A stretch of 21,573 nt of DNA from the NCBI GenBank assembly GCA_964343975.1, contig CAYFLU010000039.1, positions 1 through 21,573 on the forward strand, read 5' to 3'. Made by a program: the position numbers and the translations under genes. Positions 1 through 7,417 of the stretch are shown here, piece after piece. Below the pieces are notes generated by a model. That model saw only the letters and a program-made list of their open reading frames with translations, made no database searches and had not been told where the DNA came from. The stretch is from SCUN01 sp964343975. GTDB taxonomy: Bacteria; Acidobacteriota; Vicinamibacteria; Vicinamibacterales; SCN-69-37. Position 1 is the first letter of the stretch; each line of letters starts with the position of its first letter.

Positions 1-3000
1 TGGCGCCGTCGTCGATCGTCAGCATGTCGGGATCGACGACCTGCGCGAAGCCGGGGCCGAGGACGACGCCCCGGCCGATGCGCATGCCCATCGCGCGCAG
101 GTACCAGGGCAGCCAGAGCGTGCCTTCGAGCGACGACAGCGCCGGCGACGCGTACATGTGCCACATCACGTACAGAAAGTCCCAGCGGCTGCACCAGCAG
201 GACCAGAGCGGGTGCTGCCCCGGCTTCACGCGGCCGAGCAGCAGCCACTTCGACGCCAGCACGACCGCACAGAGGGTGACGAGGGCCGTGAGCGTGATGA
301 GCGGCGCGGCGACGAACACCGTAGCCGCGAGCGACATCGTCGGCGCCACCGCCACGACGGCGCGGTACCAGAGCACGAACACGAGCGTGGGCACAACCGG
401 CAGCGTCACGCGCAGCGCTTCCCAGAACACACGATTCCAGTAGCGGATGAACGATGGCTCGAACGTGAGCGAACGATCGACGTCCACGATTTCCCGTCGG
501 GGCAGTTCGAACACGGGATGACCAAACCACGACGACCCCGGGCGCATGCGCGTGTCGTCAGACACGGTCGACACGCCGATGAGGATGTCGTCGGGCAGGT
601 GCTGGCCGACGGGAATCACGACGTGGTTGCCGAGGAAGGTGCGGTCGCCGAGGGACGTCTCGGCGAGCGTGGCGGTGCCCCGCTGGAGCCGCGGACCAGC
701 GAGGTAGATGCCATCGGCGAGAAACACTTCCGCGCCGAACGTCGTGAGCTCGGGCACGACGTCGATGATCGTGCTCACCTCACAGTGGCGGCCGATGCGC
801 ATGCCGCACGCCCGCAGCCACATGGGCCAGAACAGCGTGCCGCTCAGCCAGTTGCCCGCCGAGTGCACGATGCCGGTCTTCAGCCACACGCGGATGTAGG
901 CGAGACTCCACAAGCTGAAGGTGCCGGCGGGAATGCGGCCGAGCCCGCGCATGATCGCGATCTCGACGAGCAGCGTCAGCGGCACGGATGCGACGAGCAG
1001 GACCATGCCGAGCACGATCGGAAACCACGACGTGAGCGGCGTCTCCATCCAGTCCCACACGTGCTCAGCCTCGATGCCGTACACCGTGCAGGCGACGAGC
1101 GCGAGGGCTGCGGCCGGCATCCATCGCAGTAGCGCGACGATGGCTTCCGCGCACATCAAGAGCACGCCGTGCACCGCCGGCCGCACGTCGCGTCTGTGCG
1201 TGAGCGCCGGCGGCGGCGAGGTGCGGCCCGCCGGCCGCGCCGGCACGCCGTCCCACCGTTCGCCCGGCGGCATCACGCCGCCATGCGGCAGCGACGACAA
1301 CGCCGTGAGATGCGCGTCCGCGCCGATCGTCGTGTGGCCGCCCACACCCGCGCGCGTGTCGAGCACCGCGCCGTCGCCGATCGTCACGGGCCCGGTCACC
1401 ACACAGCCGTGGTCGAGTTCCACGACGCCGATCACCGCGTCTTGCCCGATCACGACATCATCACCGATCGTGAGGAGGTCCCAGCCGCCGTGTGTGAGGT
1501 CGACGCCGCGGTGAATGTGCACGCGTTCGCCGATCGTTGCGCCGAGCGCGCGCAGCGCACTCGCGTGAAACACCGTGCCTTGGAGCGTGCGCCACGGAAT
1601 CAGTCGCGCCGCCGCCACCACGATCCAGTGCCGCACATAGAACGCGCTCCACACCGGCGCGGTCGTGGCTGTGTAGCGCCCGATCACGAGCCGTTTGATG
1701 AGCACCGCCAGCGCCACCGCCAGGGGCGCGTACAGCACGAGCCCCACGAGCACAATCGGGGGCAGCACGATCACCGTGGCCGCGAGGCTCAGCTGCCGCG
1801 TCAGCCACGGCAACAGCACGAACGCCAGCGCGTACGTCGCGGATGATCCGACGATGTGACCGAGGAGGAGCCAGAGCGACTGGATGAGCGTGGTCGTGAG
1901 CGAGCGCGCGCGCGGAGCCGTGGCCATGACGGGCGCCGCTGGGGCGTGGTGATGCGATGACGACTGGCGGGCGCCGAGCGCGTTCGCGGTGCGCGCGTCG
2001 TAGATGTCGCGCACGGCGATGTCGGCGGTGTCGGCACTGGCGCGCAGGCGCGTGACGAGCATCGCGGCGGCGAGCGAGTCGCCGCCGAGCTCGTGGAAGA
2101 AGTCTGCCTCGGCCGACACGTGCGTGCGCTTCAGCACGTGCTGCATCGCGGTGACAATCGCGGCGGCGCGCGCATTCGCCGGCGCCACGACCGCTGCCGC
2201 GTCATCCGCCACGGCCAGCATCGGCAACTGCGCGCGCGTGAGCTTGCCGCCGACCGTGCGCGGCAGCGCCGCGATCGTCGCAAACTGCGATGGCACCATG
2301 TAGGACGGCAGCGTCTTGAGGAGCGCGTCGCGGAGCGCCTTCGGTGTCAGAGGCGCAGACGGATCGGCCGGCACCACAAACGCCACGAGCCGGGCCGACG
2401 CGCCGTCGCCCTGCACGGTCGACGCCGCTTCGCGGACGCCGTCACAGCGCTGCAACTGCACGTCGATCTCGTCGAGCTCGATGCGGTACCCGCGCACCTT
2501 CACTTGCGAGTCGATACGGCCGTAGCAGAAGAGGCGGCCGTCCGGGTCGCGATGCGCGAGGTCGCCGGTGCGGTACAAGCGGCCGAACTGCGGGTGCACG
2601 ATGAACTTCTCGGCCGTGAGCTCCGGCCGCCGCCAGTAGCCGCGCGCGAGCCCGGCCCCGCCGATGCACAACTCACCACGCTCGCCGTCCGGGACCGCGC
2701 GGCCCTCAGCGTCGAGAATCACCGCCGTGGCGTTGCGCACGGGCCAGCCGATCGAGATCGGATCACCGGGCTGGATGTCACAGTGCGTGGACGTCACGGC
2801 GCACTCGGTGGGGCCGTAGCCGTTGGCGAGCCGGCGCCCGCGCGACCACAGGTCGGCCACATCGCGCGGCAACGGCTCGCCGCCGCAGTAGACGAATCGC
2901 AACTCCGGCAGGGCCAGCTGCGGATCCTCGCACCCGGTGGCGCGCAGGAGCGTTGGCGGCGGGCACAGCACGGTGATGCGTTCGTCGCGCAAGAACGGAA

Positions 3001-3709
3001 TCACATCCGGCCCCAACCGCGCCGCCTCATCGTCCACCACGACGACCGTCGCGCCGGCGGCAAAGGCGAACCACAGCTCTTCGACGGACGAGTCGTATGA
3101 CGTCGACGAGTTCTGCGACACGCGATCGGCGGGGGTGAGGCCGAACGCGTCGAGGTCGTGGGCGACGAGGTTCGCGATGGCGCGATGCTCGATCGCCACA
3201 CCCTTCGGACGGCCGGTGGTGCCGGAGGTGTAGATCAGATACGCGAGGGTCTCGGGGCCGAGCCACGACGGCGCGGGCGGCGTGTCGCGCCAGGCGCTCT
3301 GGGGAATCGCGATGTCGATGATCGGCGTCGTCCATCCGGCCCGGCGCGCGCGCGCGGCGCCGTCGGCGTCGGTGACGAGCGCCACCGCCTGGGCATCGTC
3401 GAGCATCCAGCCCGCGCGGTCGTCGGGGAACGACGGATCGATGCAGGTGTACGCCGCGCCGGCCTGCATGATGCCGAGCTGCGCCACGTACACCTCGGCG
3501 CGACGCGGCAACAGCACGGCGACCACGCATTCGCCGGTCACAACCGACGACAGTTGATGCGCGAGCGCATGCGACCAGCGCGCGATGTCGCGATAGGTGA
3601 AACGCCGGCGGGCACGAGCGCCGACGCCCGGCTCGTCCACGGCGATGTGTGCAGGGTCGCGCGCCACAGCGCGCGCAAAGAACGCGGGTAACACGTCGAT
3701 CACGGTCAC
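1..3709 (-). CDS. Pls/PosA-like non-ribosomal peptide synthetase, C-terminus cut by window edge
   Basis: About 1,236 residues are visible; the frame is open to the window edge, so the C-terminus is missing. The adenylation domain (about 1-500) activates an amino acid as its adenylate. It shows TSGTTGRPKG at 161-170, an A4 motif SYDSSVEE around 204-211, GYGPTE at 297-302, KVRGYRIELDEID at 403-415 and the catalytic-type Lys489 in GGKLTR. A carrier domain follows with the phosphopantetheine serine in GGDSL (Ser545). The remainder alternates hydrophobic segments (about 605-685, 840-920, 1093-1158) with hexapeptide-rich beta-helix stretches (about 715-830, 957-1050 and a third starting near 1200). 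This order matches the Pls family, which has A and T domains followed by three soluble modules and six membrane helices and forms isopeptide-linked polymers. Asp206 fits alpha-amino binding. Glu210, at the position of GrsA Trp239, hints at a basic substrate (inference). Start is GTG 3709 or GTG 3703; neither has a Shine-Dalgarno sequence. Confidence 0.88.
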   Translation of the reverse strand, partial: MTVIDVLPAFFARAVARDPAHIAVDEPGVGARARRRFTYRDIARWSHALAHQLSSVVTGECVVAVLLPRRAEVYVAQLGIMQAGAAYTCIDPSFPDDRAGWMLDDAQAVALVTDADGAARARRAGWTTPIIDIAIPQSAWRDTPPAPSWLGPETLAYLIYTSGTTGRPKGVAIEHRAIANLVAHDLDAFGLTPADRVSQNSSTSYDSSVEELWFAFAAGATVVVVDDEAARLGPDVIPFLRDERITVLCPPPTLLRATGCEDPQLALPELRFVYCGGEPLPRDVADLWSRGRRLANGYGPTECAVTSTHCDIQPGDPISIGWPVRNATAVILDAEGRAVPDGERGELCIGGAGLARGYWRRPELTAEKFIVHPQFGRLYRTGDLAHRDPDGRLFCYGRIDSQVKVRGYRIELDEIDVQLQRCDGVREAASTVQGDGASARLVAFVVPADPSAPLTPKALRDALLKTLPSYMVPSQFATIAALPRTVGGKLTRAQLPMLAVADDAAAVVAPANARAAAIVTAMQHVLKRTHVSAEADFFHELGGDSLAAAMLVTRLRASADTADIAVRDIYDARTANALGARQSSSHHHAPAAPVMATAPRARSLTTTLIQSLWLLLGHIVGSSATYALAFVLLPWLTRQLSLAATVIVLPPIVLVGLVLYAPLAVALAVLIKRLVIGRYTATTAPVWSAFYVRHWIVVAAARLIPWRTLQGTVFHASALRALGATIGERVHIHRGVDLTHGGWDLLTIGDDVVIGQDAVIGVVELDHGCVVTGPVTIGDGAVLDTRAGVGGHTTIGADAHLTALSSLPHGGVMPPGERWDGVPARPAGRTSPPPALTHRRDVRPAVHGVLLMCAEAIVALLRWMPAAALALVACTVYGIEAEHVWDWMETPLTSWFPIVLGMVLLVASVPLTLLVEIAIMRGLGRIPAGTFSLWSLAYIRVWLKTGIVHSAGNWLSGTLFWPMWLRACGMRIGRHCEVSTIIDVVPELTTFGAEVFLADGIYLAGPRLQRGTATLAETSLGDRTFLGNHVVIPVGQHLPDDILIGVSTVSDDTRMRPGSSWFGHPVFELPRREIVDVDRSLTFEPSFIRYWNRVFWEALRVTLPVVPTLVFVLWYRAVVAVAPTMSLAATVFVAAPLITLTALVTLCAVVLASKWLLLGRVKPGQHPLWSCWCSRWDFLYVMWHMYASPALSSLEGTLWLPWYLRAMGMRIGRGVVLGPGFAQVVDPDMLTIDDGA

Positions 3710-3750
3710 GCGTATGATAGATGGGTTAGGCACGAATCGGCATCCGCGAC
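3710..3750. promoter_or_regulatory. Short divergent intergenic region with overlapping -10-like elements
   Basis: This 41-base gap separates the leftward peptide synthetase from the rightward small gene. On the plus strand TATGAT lies at 3713-3718. On the minus strand TATCAT lies at 3719-3714, overlapping it almost completely. The minus-strand hexamer ends 4 bases before GTG 3709 and 10 bases before GTG 3703, so the transcript could be leaderless. The plus-strand hexamer would place transcription about 25 bases before ATG 3751. No convincing -35 element or Shine-Dalgarno sequence is visible for either gene. The promoter assignment is inference from sequence similarity only. Confidence 0.35.
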
Positions 3751-4059
3751 ATGGACTCCTTCGTCACCGTCACCCGCACGTCCGAGAAAGACGTCCAGCA
3801 CCGCCAGATCATCATGACGATCGATGGCGAGCCGCTGGGCACGTTGCTGTACGGACAGCAGGTCACCAAGCCGATCGCCCCGGGGCCGCACAAGATCAAG
3901 GCCTACAACACGCTCGTGTGGAAGACGCTCGACTTCGAGTTGAAGGCAGGCGAGCACGCCACGTTCTCCGTCGTGAACGTGCCGGGCAAATGGACGTACT
4001 CCCTGCTCGCGCTCCTCGGCGCCGGACCGCTCTACCTCGAGTTCGATCGCACAGCCTGA
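3751..4059 (+). CDS. Small hypothetical protein, probably a beta-sandwich
   Basis: A 102-residue protein that I do not recognise. It has no signal peptide or cysteines. The middle (about 26-75) alternates hydrophobic and polar residues and contains GEPLGTLLYGQQVTKPIAPG followed by a segment of the type PGPHKIKAYN. This resembles the 'PG.H.I.A' turn of PEGA-like and related small beta-sandwich domains, but the resemblance is weak. The last 20 residues are more hydrophobic (YSLLALLGAGPLYLEF). Its stop is only 3 bases before the ATG of the methyltransferase gene, so the two are very likely co-transcribed. ATG 3751 is the first start in the frame after the divergent promoter gap. Codon composition matches the neighbours. 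Confidence 0.7.
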   Translation: MDSFVTVTRTSEKDVQHRQIIMTIDGEPLGTLLYGQQVTKPIAPGPHKIKAYNTLVWKTLDFELKAGEHATFSVVNVPGKWTYSLLALLGAGPLYLEFDRTA

Positions 4060-4062
4060 GCC

Positions 4063-4746
4063 ATGACCACCACGCGCGTCTCGCCTCGTTGGGAGGATCC
4101 GCGCGCGGTGAGTGGGTTCGTCACCAGCACGCCCAATCCCCAACTCCTCGCCTTCGCTGAAGCCGAGCGCTCACGCGTGCCACAGCCGCGCGCCCTGGAC
4201 ATCGGCTGCGGCGCGGCACGGAACGCGTTGCCGCTCGCGGCGCTCGGGTACCACGTCACGGGAACGGATCTGTCCTTGCCGATGCTCGACGCCGCGCGTG
4301 CCCGTACATCTCACGAAGCGCCGCACGCCACCGTGTCGTGGATGCACGCGCCGATGGCGCCCTTGCCGTTTGCCGACGCGTCGTTTGATCTCGTTGTTGC
4401 GCACGGCATCTGGAACCTCGCGCGATCCGGCGATGAATTCCACGCGGCGATCGCTGAAGCCGCGCGCGTGGCCGCGCCCGATGCGGGCCTGTTCGTCTTC
4501 ACCTTCTCCCGCCACACGCTGGCCGCGGACGCCACACCGGATCCGGGCGAGTCGTTCGTGTTCTCGTCGTGGAACGGCGATCCCTGCTGCTTCCTCACCG
4601 AGCAGGAACTCGTCGACGCGCTCGCGCGTGTGGGCTTTGCCCGTGCCAGTGACGGCCCGCTCACCGAATACAACCGCCCCGGCCCGAATGCCGTGCGCGC
4701 CGCCGGTCCGCCGGTGATCTACGAAGGCGTCTTCCGTCGTCGCTGA
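4063..4746 (+). CDS. Class I SAM-dependent methyltransferase
   Basis: A 227-residue cytosolic enzyme expected to transfer a methyl group from S-adenosylmethionine to an unknown small molecule. Motif I, ALDIGCGAA, is at 44-52. The acidic residue that typically binds the ribose is Asp69 in VTGTDLS. A motif II/III-type stretch, LPFADASFDLVVA, is at 101-113, followed by HGIWNL. This order fits the Methyltransf_11/25 group, and the length is normal for it. The start is 3 bases after the stop of the preceding 102-residue gene, indicating one operon, possibly divergently co-regulated with the peptide synthetase. The substrate cannot be told from the sequence. A role in modifying the synthetase product is possible but only suggested by position. 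Confidence 0.85.
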   Translation: MTTTRVSPRWEDPRAVSGFVTSTPNPQLLAFAEAERSRVPQPRALDIGCGAARNALPLAALGYHVTGTDLSLPMLDAARARTSHEAPHATVSWMHAPMAPLPFADASFDLVVAHGIWNLARSGDEFHAAIAEAARVAAPDAGLFVFTFSRHTLAADATPDPGESFVFSSWNGDPCCFLTEQELVDALARVGFARASDGPLTEYNRPGPNAVRAAGPPVIYEGVFRRR

Positions 4747-4748
4747 TC

Positions 4749-4768
4749 ACTGCCGAATACCCGGCAGT
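4749..4768. promoter_or_regulatory. Perfect 7-bp inverted repeat upstream of the cytochrome gene
   Basis: ACTGCCG (4749-4755) and CGGCAGT (4762-4768) are exact inverted repeats around the 6-base spacer AATACC. The element lies 2 bases after the methyltransferase stop and 53 bases before the cytochrome start. No T-run follows (a C-run does), so a classical intrinsic terminator is unlikely. A binding site for a dimeric regulator controlling the cytochrome gene is the better reading, but this is inference. A second, shorter hairpin (GTGGC/GCCAC, 4780-4784 and 4788-4792) follows it. Confidence 0.4.
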
Positions 4769-4809
4769 ACTCCCCCCGTGTGGCGGTGCCACAATGGCCA
4801 TAGGGACGG

Positions 4810-4816
4810 AAGGAGG
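4810..4816 (+). promoter_or_regulatory. Near-perfect ribosome binding site of the cytochrome gene
   Basis: AAGGAGG lies 5 bases before ATG 4822 and fixes that start. It stands out because most other genes in the window have no recognisable Shine-Dalgarno sequence, suggesting strong or leadered translation of the cytochrome. Confidence 0.75.
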
Positions 4817-4821
4817 CGTGT

Positions 4822-5334
4822 ATGTACAGGAAAACCCTGGGCGTACTGATCGGCATCATCGTGCTTGGTGCAGTGGTCGCAGCGCGTGGCTCGACGTCGG
4901 CGAAGGTGTCGCAAGAGCCGGCATCAACGGCGCAGCAGGACAACGGCGGCTACATCGGCGCTGACGGATGCAAGGAGTGTCATGCGGCGTACTACGACGC
5001 GTGGGCCGCGACGAAGCATTCGAAGGCCATCGGCAAACTCGGGCCGGCGGATCGCGAAGGCGACAAGTGCATTCGCTGTCACGTCACGGGCTCGCCGGCG
5101 ATGATCAAGGCCGACGGCGCGAAGCCGCGCTTCCCCGGCGTGCAGTGTGAGAATTGCCATGGGCCGGGCGCGACGCACGCGCAGCAGGCGAAGGCCAAGG
5201 CGATGGTGAAGGGCGCGATCGCGAAGACGCCGGACGAAGACGCCTGCACGAAGTGCCATTCGAGCGAGAGCCCGCACTACAAGCCGTTCGTGTACGCGGC
5301 CATGAAGGGCCTCGTCCACATGGTCAAGAAGTAG
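4822..5334 (+). CDS. Membrane-anchored tetrahaem cytochrome c (cytochrome c554-like)
   Basis: A 170-residue exported electron carrier. Residues 5-21 form a hydrophobic signal or anchor segment; no clear cleavage site or lipobox is seen, so it may stay tethered on the periplasmic side. Four covalent haem-binding CXXCH motifs follow: CKECH 50-54, CIRCH 83-87, CENCH 109-113 and CTKCH 142-146. Extra histidines at 66, 119, 152 and 166 are candidate distal ligands, giving one per haem. The spacing and the GADGCKECHAAYYDAW start fit the cytochrome c554/c-prime-like family, members of which carry electrons in anaerobic respiration or to metal oxides. The electron partner is not encoded nearby. The gene appears to stand alone with its own control region and overlaps the convergent GT9 gene by 11 bases. 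Confidence 0.9.
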   Translation: MYRKTLGVLIGIIVLGAVVAARGSTSAKVSQEPASTAQQDNGGYIGADGCKECHAAYYDAWAATKHSKAIGKLGPADREGDKCIRCHVTGSPAMIKADGAKPRFPGVQCENCHGPGATHAQQAKAKAMVKGAIAKTPDEDACTKCHSSESPHYKPFVYAAMKGLVHMVKK

Positions 5335-6946
5335 TCAGCACCCCGAGCGGCTGCGCGAGCGTTCGCGCGCGCGCAGCCGTCGCCGCATAGGCGGCGGCTT
5401 GCAGGCGCGCCATCGACGCGAGGTCGGTGGCCACGATCGAATCGATTTCGTACCGCAGATGGGTCACGAGCGCGTGCGTGGCCCGTGTGGATTCCCCGAG
5501 CGCCAGCAACTTCTCGAGCGACGCGTGCACGCGTTCGCCGAGCGCCTGCACTTTGGCGGGCGCCGCCGACGGCAACGTGCGCAGCAGCGCGGCAGCCGCA
5601 TCGGCTTCGCGCGCGACGGCGTCGAGCGCCTCGGCAATGACACGACGGCTCGCCTCGTCGCCGCCCTCGTGTGTATAGGCATCAACAGCCGTGTCCGAGC
5701 CCTCCGACCAGCCATCACCCGTGCGATCGGGCGCCTTCAGCGAGTCTTCCCACATCGCTGCCGCCATACTGCGCACGGCGTCGCGCACGGTCGGCGGGTC
5801 ACCCACCGGCAGGAATTCGATCCGCCCCGTCCGGCCCACCCGGCGGGCCTGCAACAGCCTCGCCCCCGTGAGATGCGGCGCCCCGCCTTCACCGAGCGCA
5901 AAGCGCGCCACCGCTGCGGCGTCCTCCGGTGTCACCGCAGTACGGCACGCGAAGTGATGACATTCCGAGTCCAACGGACACGGATAGCACGACATCTCGG
6001 GCTCGATGACGACGTGGCCTTCGCCGTAGGGGCCGGTTTCGTACGGACACACGGGACCGGATGACAAGTCCATCACGCGCGTGCCCACGGCGGCCGCGAC
6101 GTGCATCGGGCCGGTGTCGTTGGTGATGAGCAAGCGGCTGCGTTCGAGGAGCGCGGCCAGCTGCCGCAACGAGGAATCGCCGATGCTGGTGTACACGCGG
6201 CGCTTCACGGCAGCGGCAAAGCGGTGACCGAGGTCGCGGTCGGCCGGGCCGCCGACGAGCAGGATCTCCCCCAGCGAGGGATCGAGCGCGTCGGCCAGCG
6301 CGGCAAACCGCTCCACGGGCCAGCGTTTCGACTCGGCGCTGGCGCCGAGCTGAATGGCAATCACCGATGCCTGCTGGAGCCCCTGGGCGGCGAGAAACGC
6401 CTCCGCCCACGCGCGATCCTCGTCCCGCACGTCGATCTCGAGGCCGCCGGCGTCCCGTCCGACGCCCGCGGTCCACGAAAACAGATCGACGAGATGGAAA
6501 CACGAATAGTCGCGTGAGCGGACCGACGCCCGCATGTAGGTCATCCAGGAACTGTCGATGCCCTTCCGCCGGTCGGCGCGCATCACGAGGCCCACCCGCT
6601 TCTTCGCGGGCATCAGCGACGTGAGAAGCGCCGACATGTCGGTGTGCGTGAGATTGACGACGAGATCGTAGGCGGCCGGCGCAGCGGTCTTCACGAACGC
6701 GCGCAGCTCGTCGAGCGCCGGCTCCCAGCCGGCGTCTTTCGATGCGAGCGACCCGGCCAGACCGCCGAGCGGAAACACGAGCAGCCGGTCGTAGAGCCGC
6801 GCGGGCAGCGGCGTGGACGCGAACGAGTCCATCACCATCAGCGAGATCTCGGCCGATGGATGCGCGCGCCGGAGGCCGCGCAGGAGCGGACCGGTCATCA
6901 GGATGTCGCCGATGCGGCAGAGCTGAATGACGAGAATGCGCTTCAC
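5324..6946 (-). CDS. Glycosyltransferase family 9 (heptosyltransferase-like) with long C-terminal extension
   Basis: A 540-residue protein. Residues 1-350 form a GT-B-fold GT9 enzyme of the ADP-heptose:LPS heptosyltransferase type, which transfers a sugar from a nucleotide donor to a glycan. Visible hallmarks are RILVIQLCRIGDILMTGPLL at 3-22, GASAESKRWP at 201-210, the nucleotide-binding NDTGPMHVAAA at 276-286, and a four-cysteine stretch at 320-334 (Cys320, 323, 329, 334) common in GT9 proteins. Residues about 355-540 are an extension I cannot assign; it is Ala-rich and largely helical from about 420. The start is GTG 6946, one base after the stop of the CgeB-like gene, with GGGAGAG upstream, so the two genes form an operon. 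The 3' end overlaps the convergent cytochrome gene. The acceptor is unknown; surface glycan or protein glycosylation is plausible. Confidence 0.87.
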   Translation of the reverse strand: MKRILVIQLCRIGDILMTGPLLRGLRRAHPSAEISLMVMDSFASTPLPARLYDRLLVFPLGGLAGSLASKDAGWEPALDELRAFVKTAAPAAYDLVVNLTHTDMSALLTSLMPAKKRVGLVMRADRRKGIDSSWMTYMRASVRSRDYSCFHLVDLFSWTAGVGRDAGGLEIDVRDEDRAWAEAFLAAQGLQQASVIAIQLGASAESKRWPVERFAALADALDPSLGEILLVGGPADRDLGHRFAAAVKRRVYTSIGDSSLRQLAALLERSRLLITNDTGPMHVAAAVGTRVMDLSSGPVCPYETGPYGEGHVVIEPEMSCYPCPLDSECHHFACRTAVTPEDAAAVARFALGEGGAPHLTGARLLQARRVGRTGRIEFLPVGDPPTVRDAVRSMAAAMWEDSLKAPDRTGDGWSEGSDTAVDAYTHEGGDEASRRVIAEALDAVAREADAAAALLRTLPSAAPAKVQALGERVHASLEKLLALGESTRATHALVTHLRYEIDSIVATDLASMARLQAAAYAATAARARTLAQPLGVLTTS

Positions 6947-6947
6947 G

Positions 6948-7409
6948 TCAGAGCTCTCCCTGCTGCACGTGCTGGAGCACGCGCATCATCGCCTCGTCGG
7001 GCGTCATCTTCGGCGACGTGCGCTCGAGCGCGTCGATCGCCTGCGCGAGACCGCGCGCCGCGCCTGGCCGCTGCGGCTGCAGTTCCGCCGGCAAGAGCTC
7101 GGCAAAGATCCGCTGCACGCGATGCGCGAAGGTGTGCTCGGCCAGCACGCGCGCGCGCCCACGCGCGGCGATGGCGGCCCGTTCGTCAGGGTGCGCGAGG
7201 TAGTACGCAATCTTCTGTCGCAATTCGGCCGGCGACCGGAACGTCGCCAGCTCGTCGTCTCGGAACAGCGCCGCGAGCGGCGCGCGCGCGTCGACGAGCT
7301 GAAACGCGCCACAGGCGGCCAGCTCGAACGTGCGCGGATTCACGTAGTCGGGATCGGGATCGAGCCCTTCGACGTGATTGGCGGAGTGAATGTTGAGGTT
7401 GATCTTCGT
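6948..7409 (-). pseudogene. 3' remnant of a CgeB-like glycosyltransferase (5' half missing)
   Basis: About 154 residues match the C-terminal Rossmann half of CgeB/spore-maturation-type glycosyltransferases (Glyco_trans_1_2). The recognisable series begins KINLNIHSANHVEGLDPDPD, followed by NPRTFELAACGAFQLVDAR, then a FRSPAELRQKIAYYLAHPDE-type segment and the final helix. Family members usually carry about 200 more N-terminal residues with the first Rossmann domain. Here the similarity stops at about 7409, and upstream the opposite strand encodes the end of a GT2 gene. An in-frame ATG at 7478 exists, but the added residues look like antisense noise. The stop is one base from the GT9 start. Either a deletion left a broken gene or the assembly joined two distant segments. 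Confidence 0.7.
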
Positions 7410-7417
7410 CGCCGGCG
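7407..7417. other. Junction of two truncated, divergently oriented glycosyltransferase genes
   Basis: Leftward CgeB-type similarity ends at about 7407-7409 and rightward GT2-type similarity begins at about 7417. Both genes point away from this spot and both lack their 5' halves. The natural arrangement would be two divergent genes with a shared promoter region, so roughly 1.5 kb or more is missing. No direct repeat or insertion-sequence end is obvious at the joint. Biological deletion and assembly misjoin cannot be told apart from the sequence. Confidence 0.6.

Noticed and set aside
158..1132. Long plus-strand frame opposite the peptide synthetase
   Set aside because: The opposite strand encodes clear membrane helices and beta-helix repeats; this frame is low-complexity Arg/His/Glu shadow.
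4749..4792. Intrinsic terminator after the methyltransferase gene
   Set aside because: Two hairpins are present, but neither is followed by a T-run, so termination is not supported by sequence.
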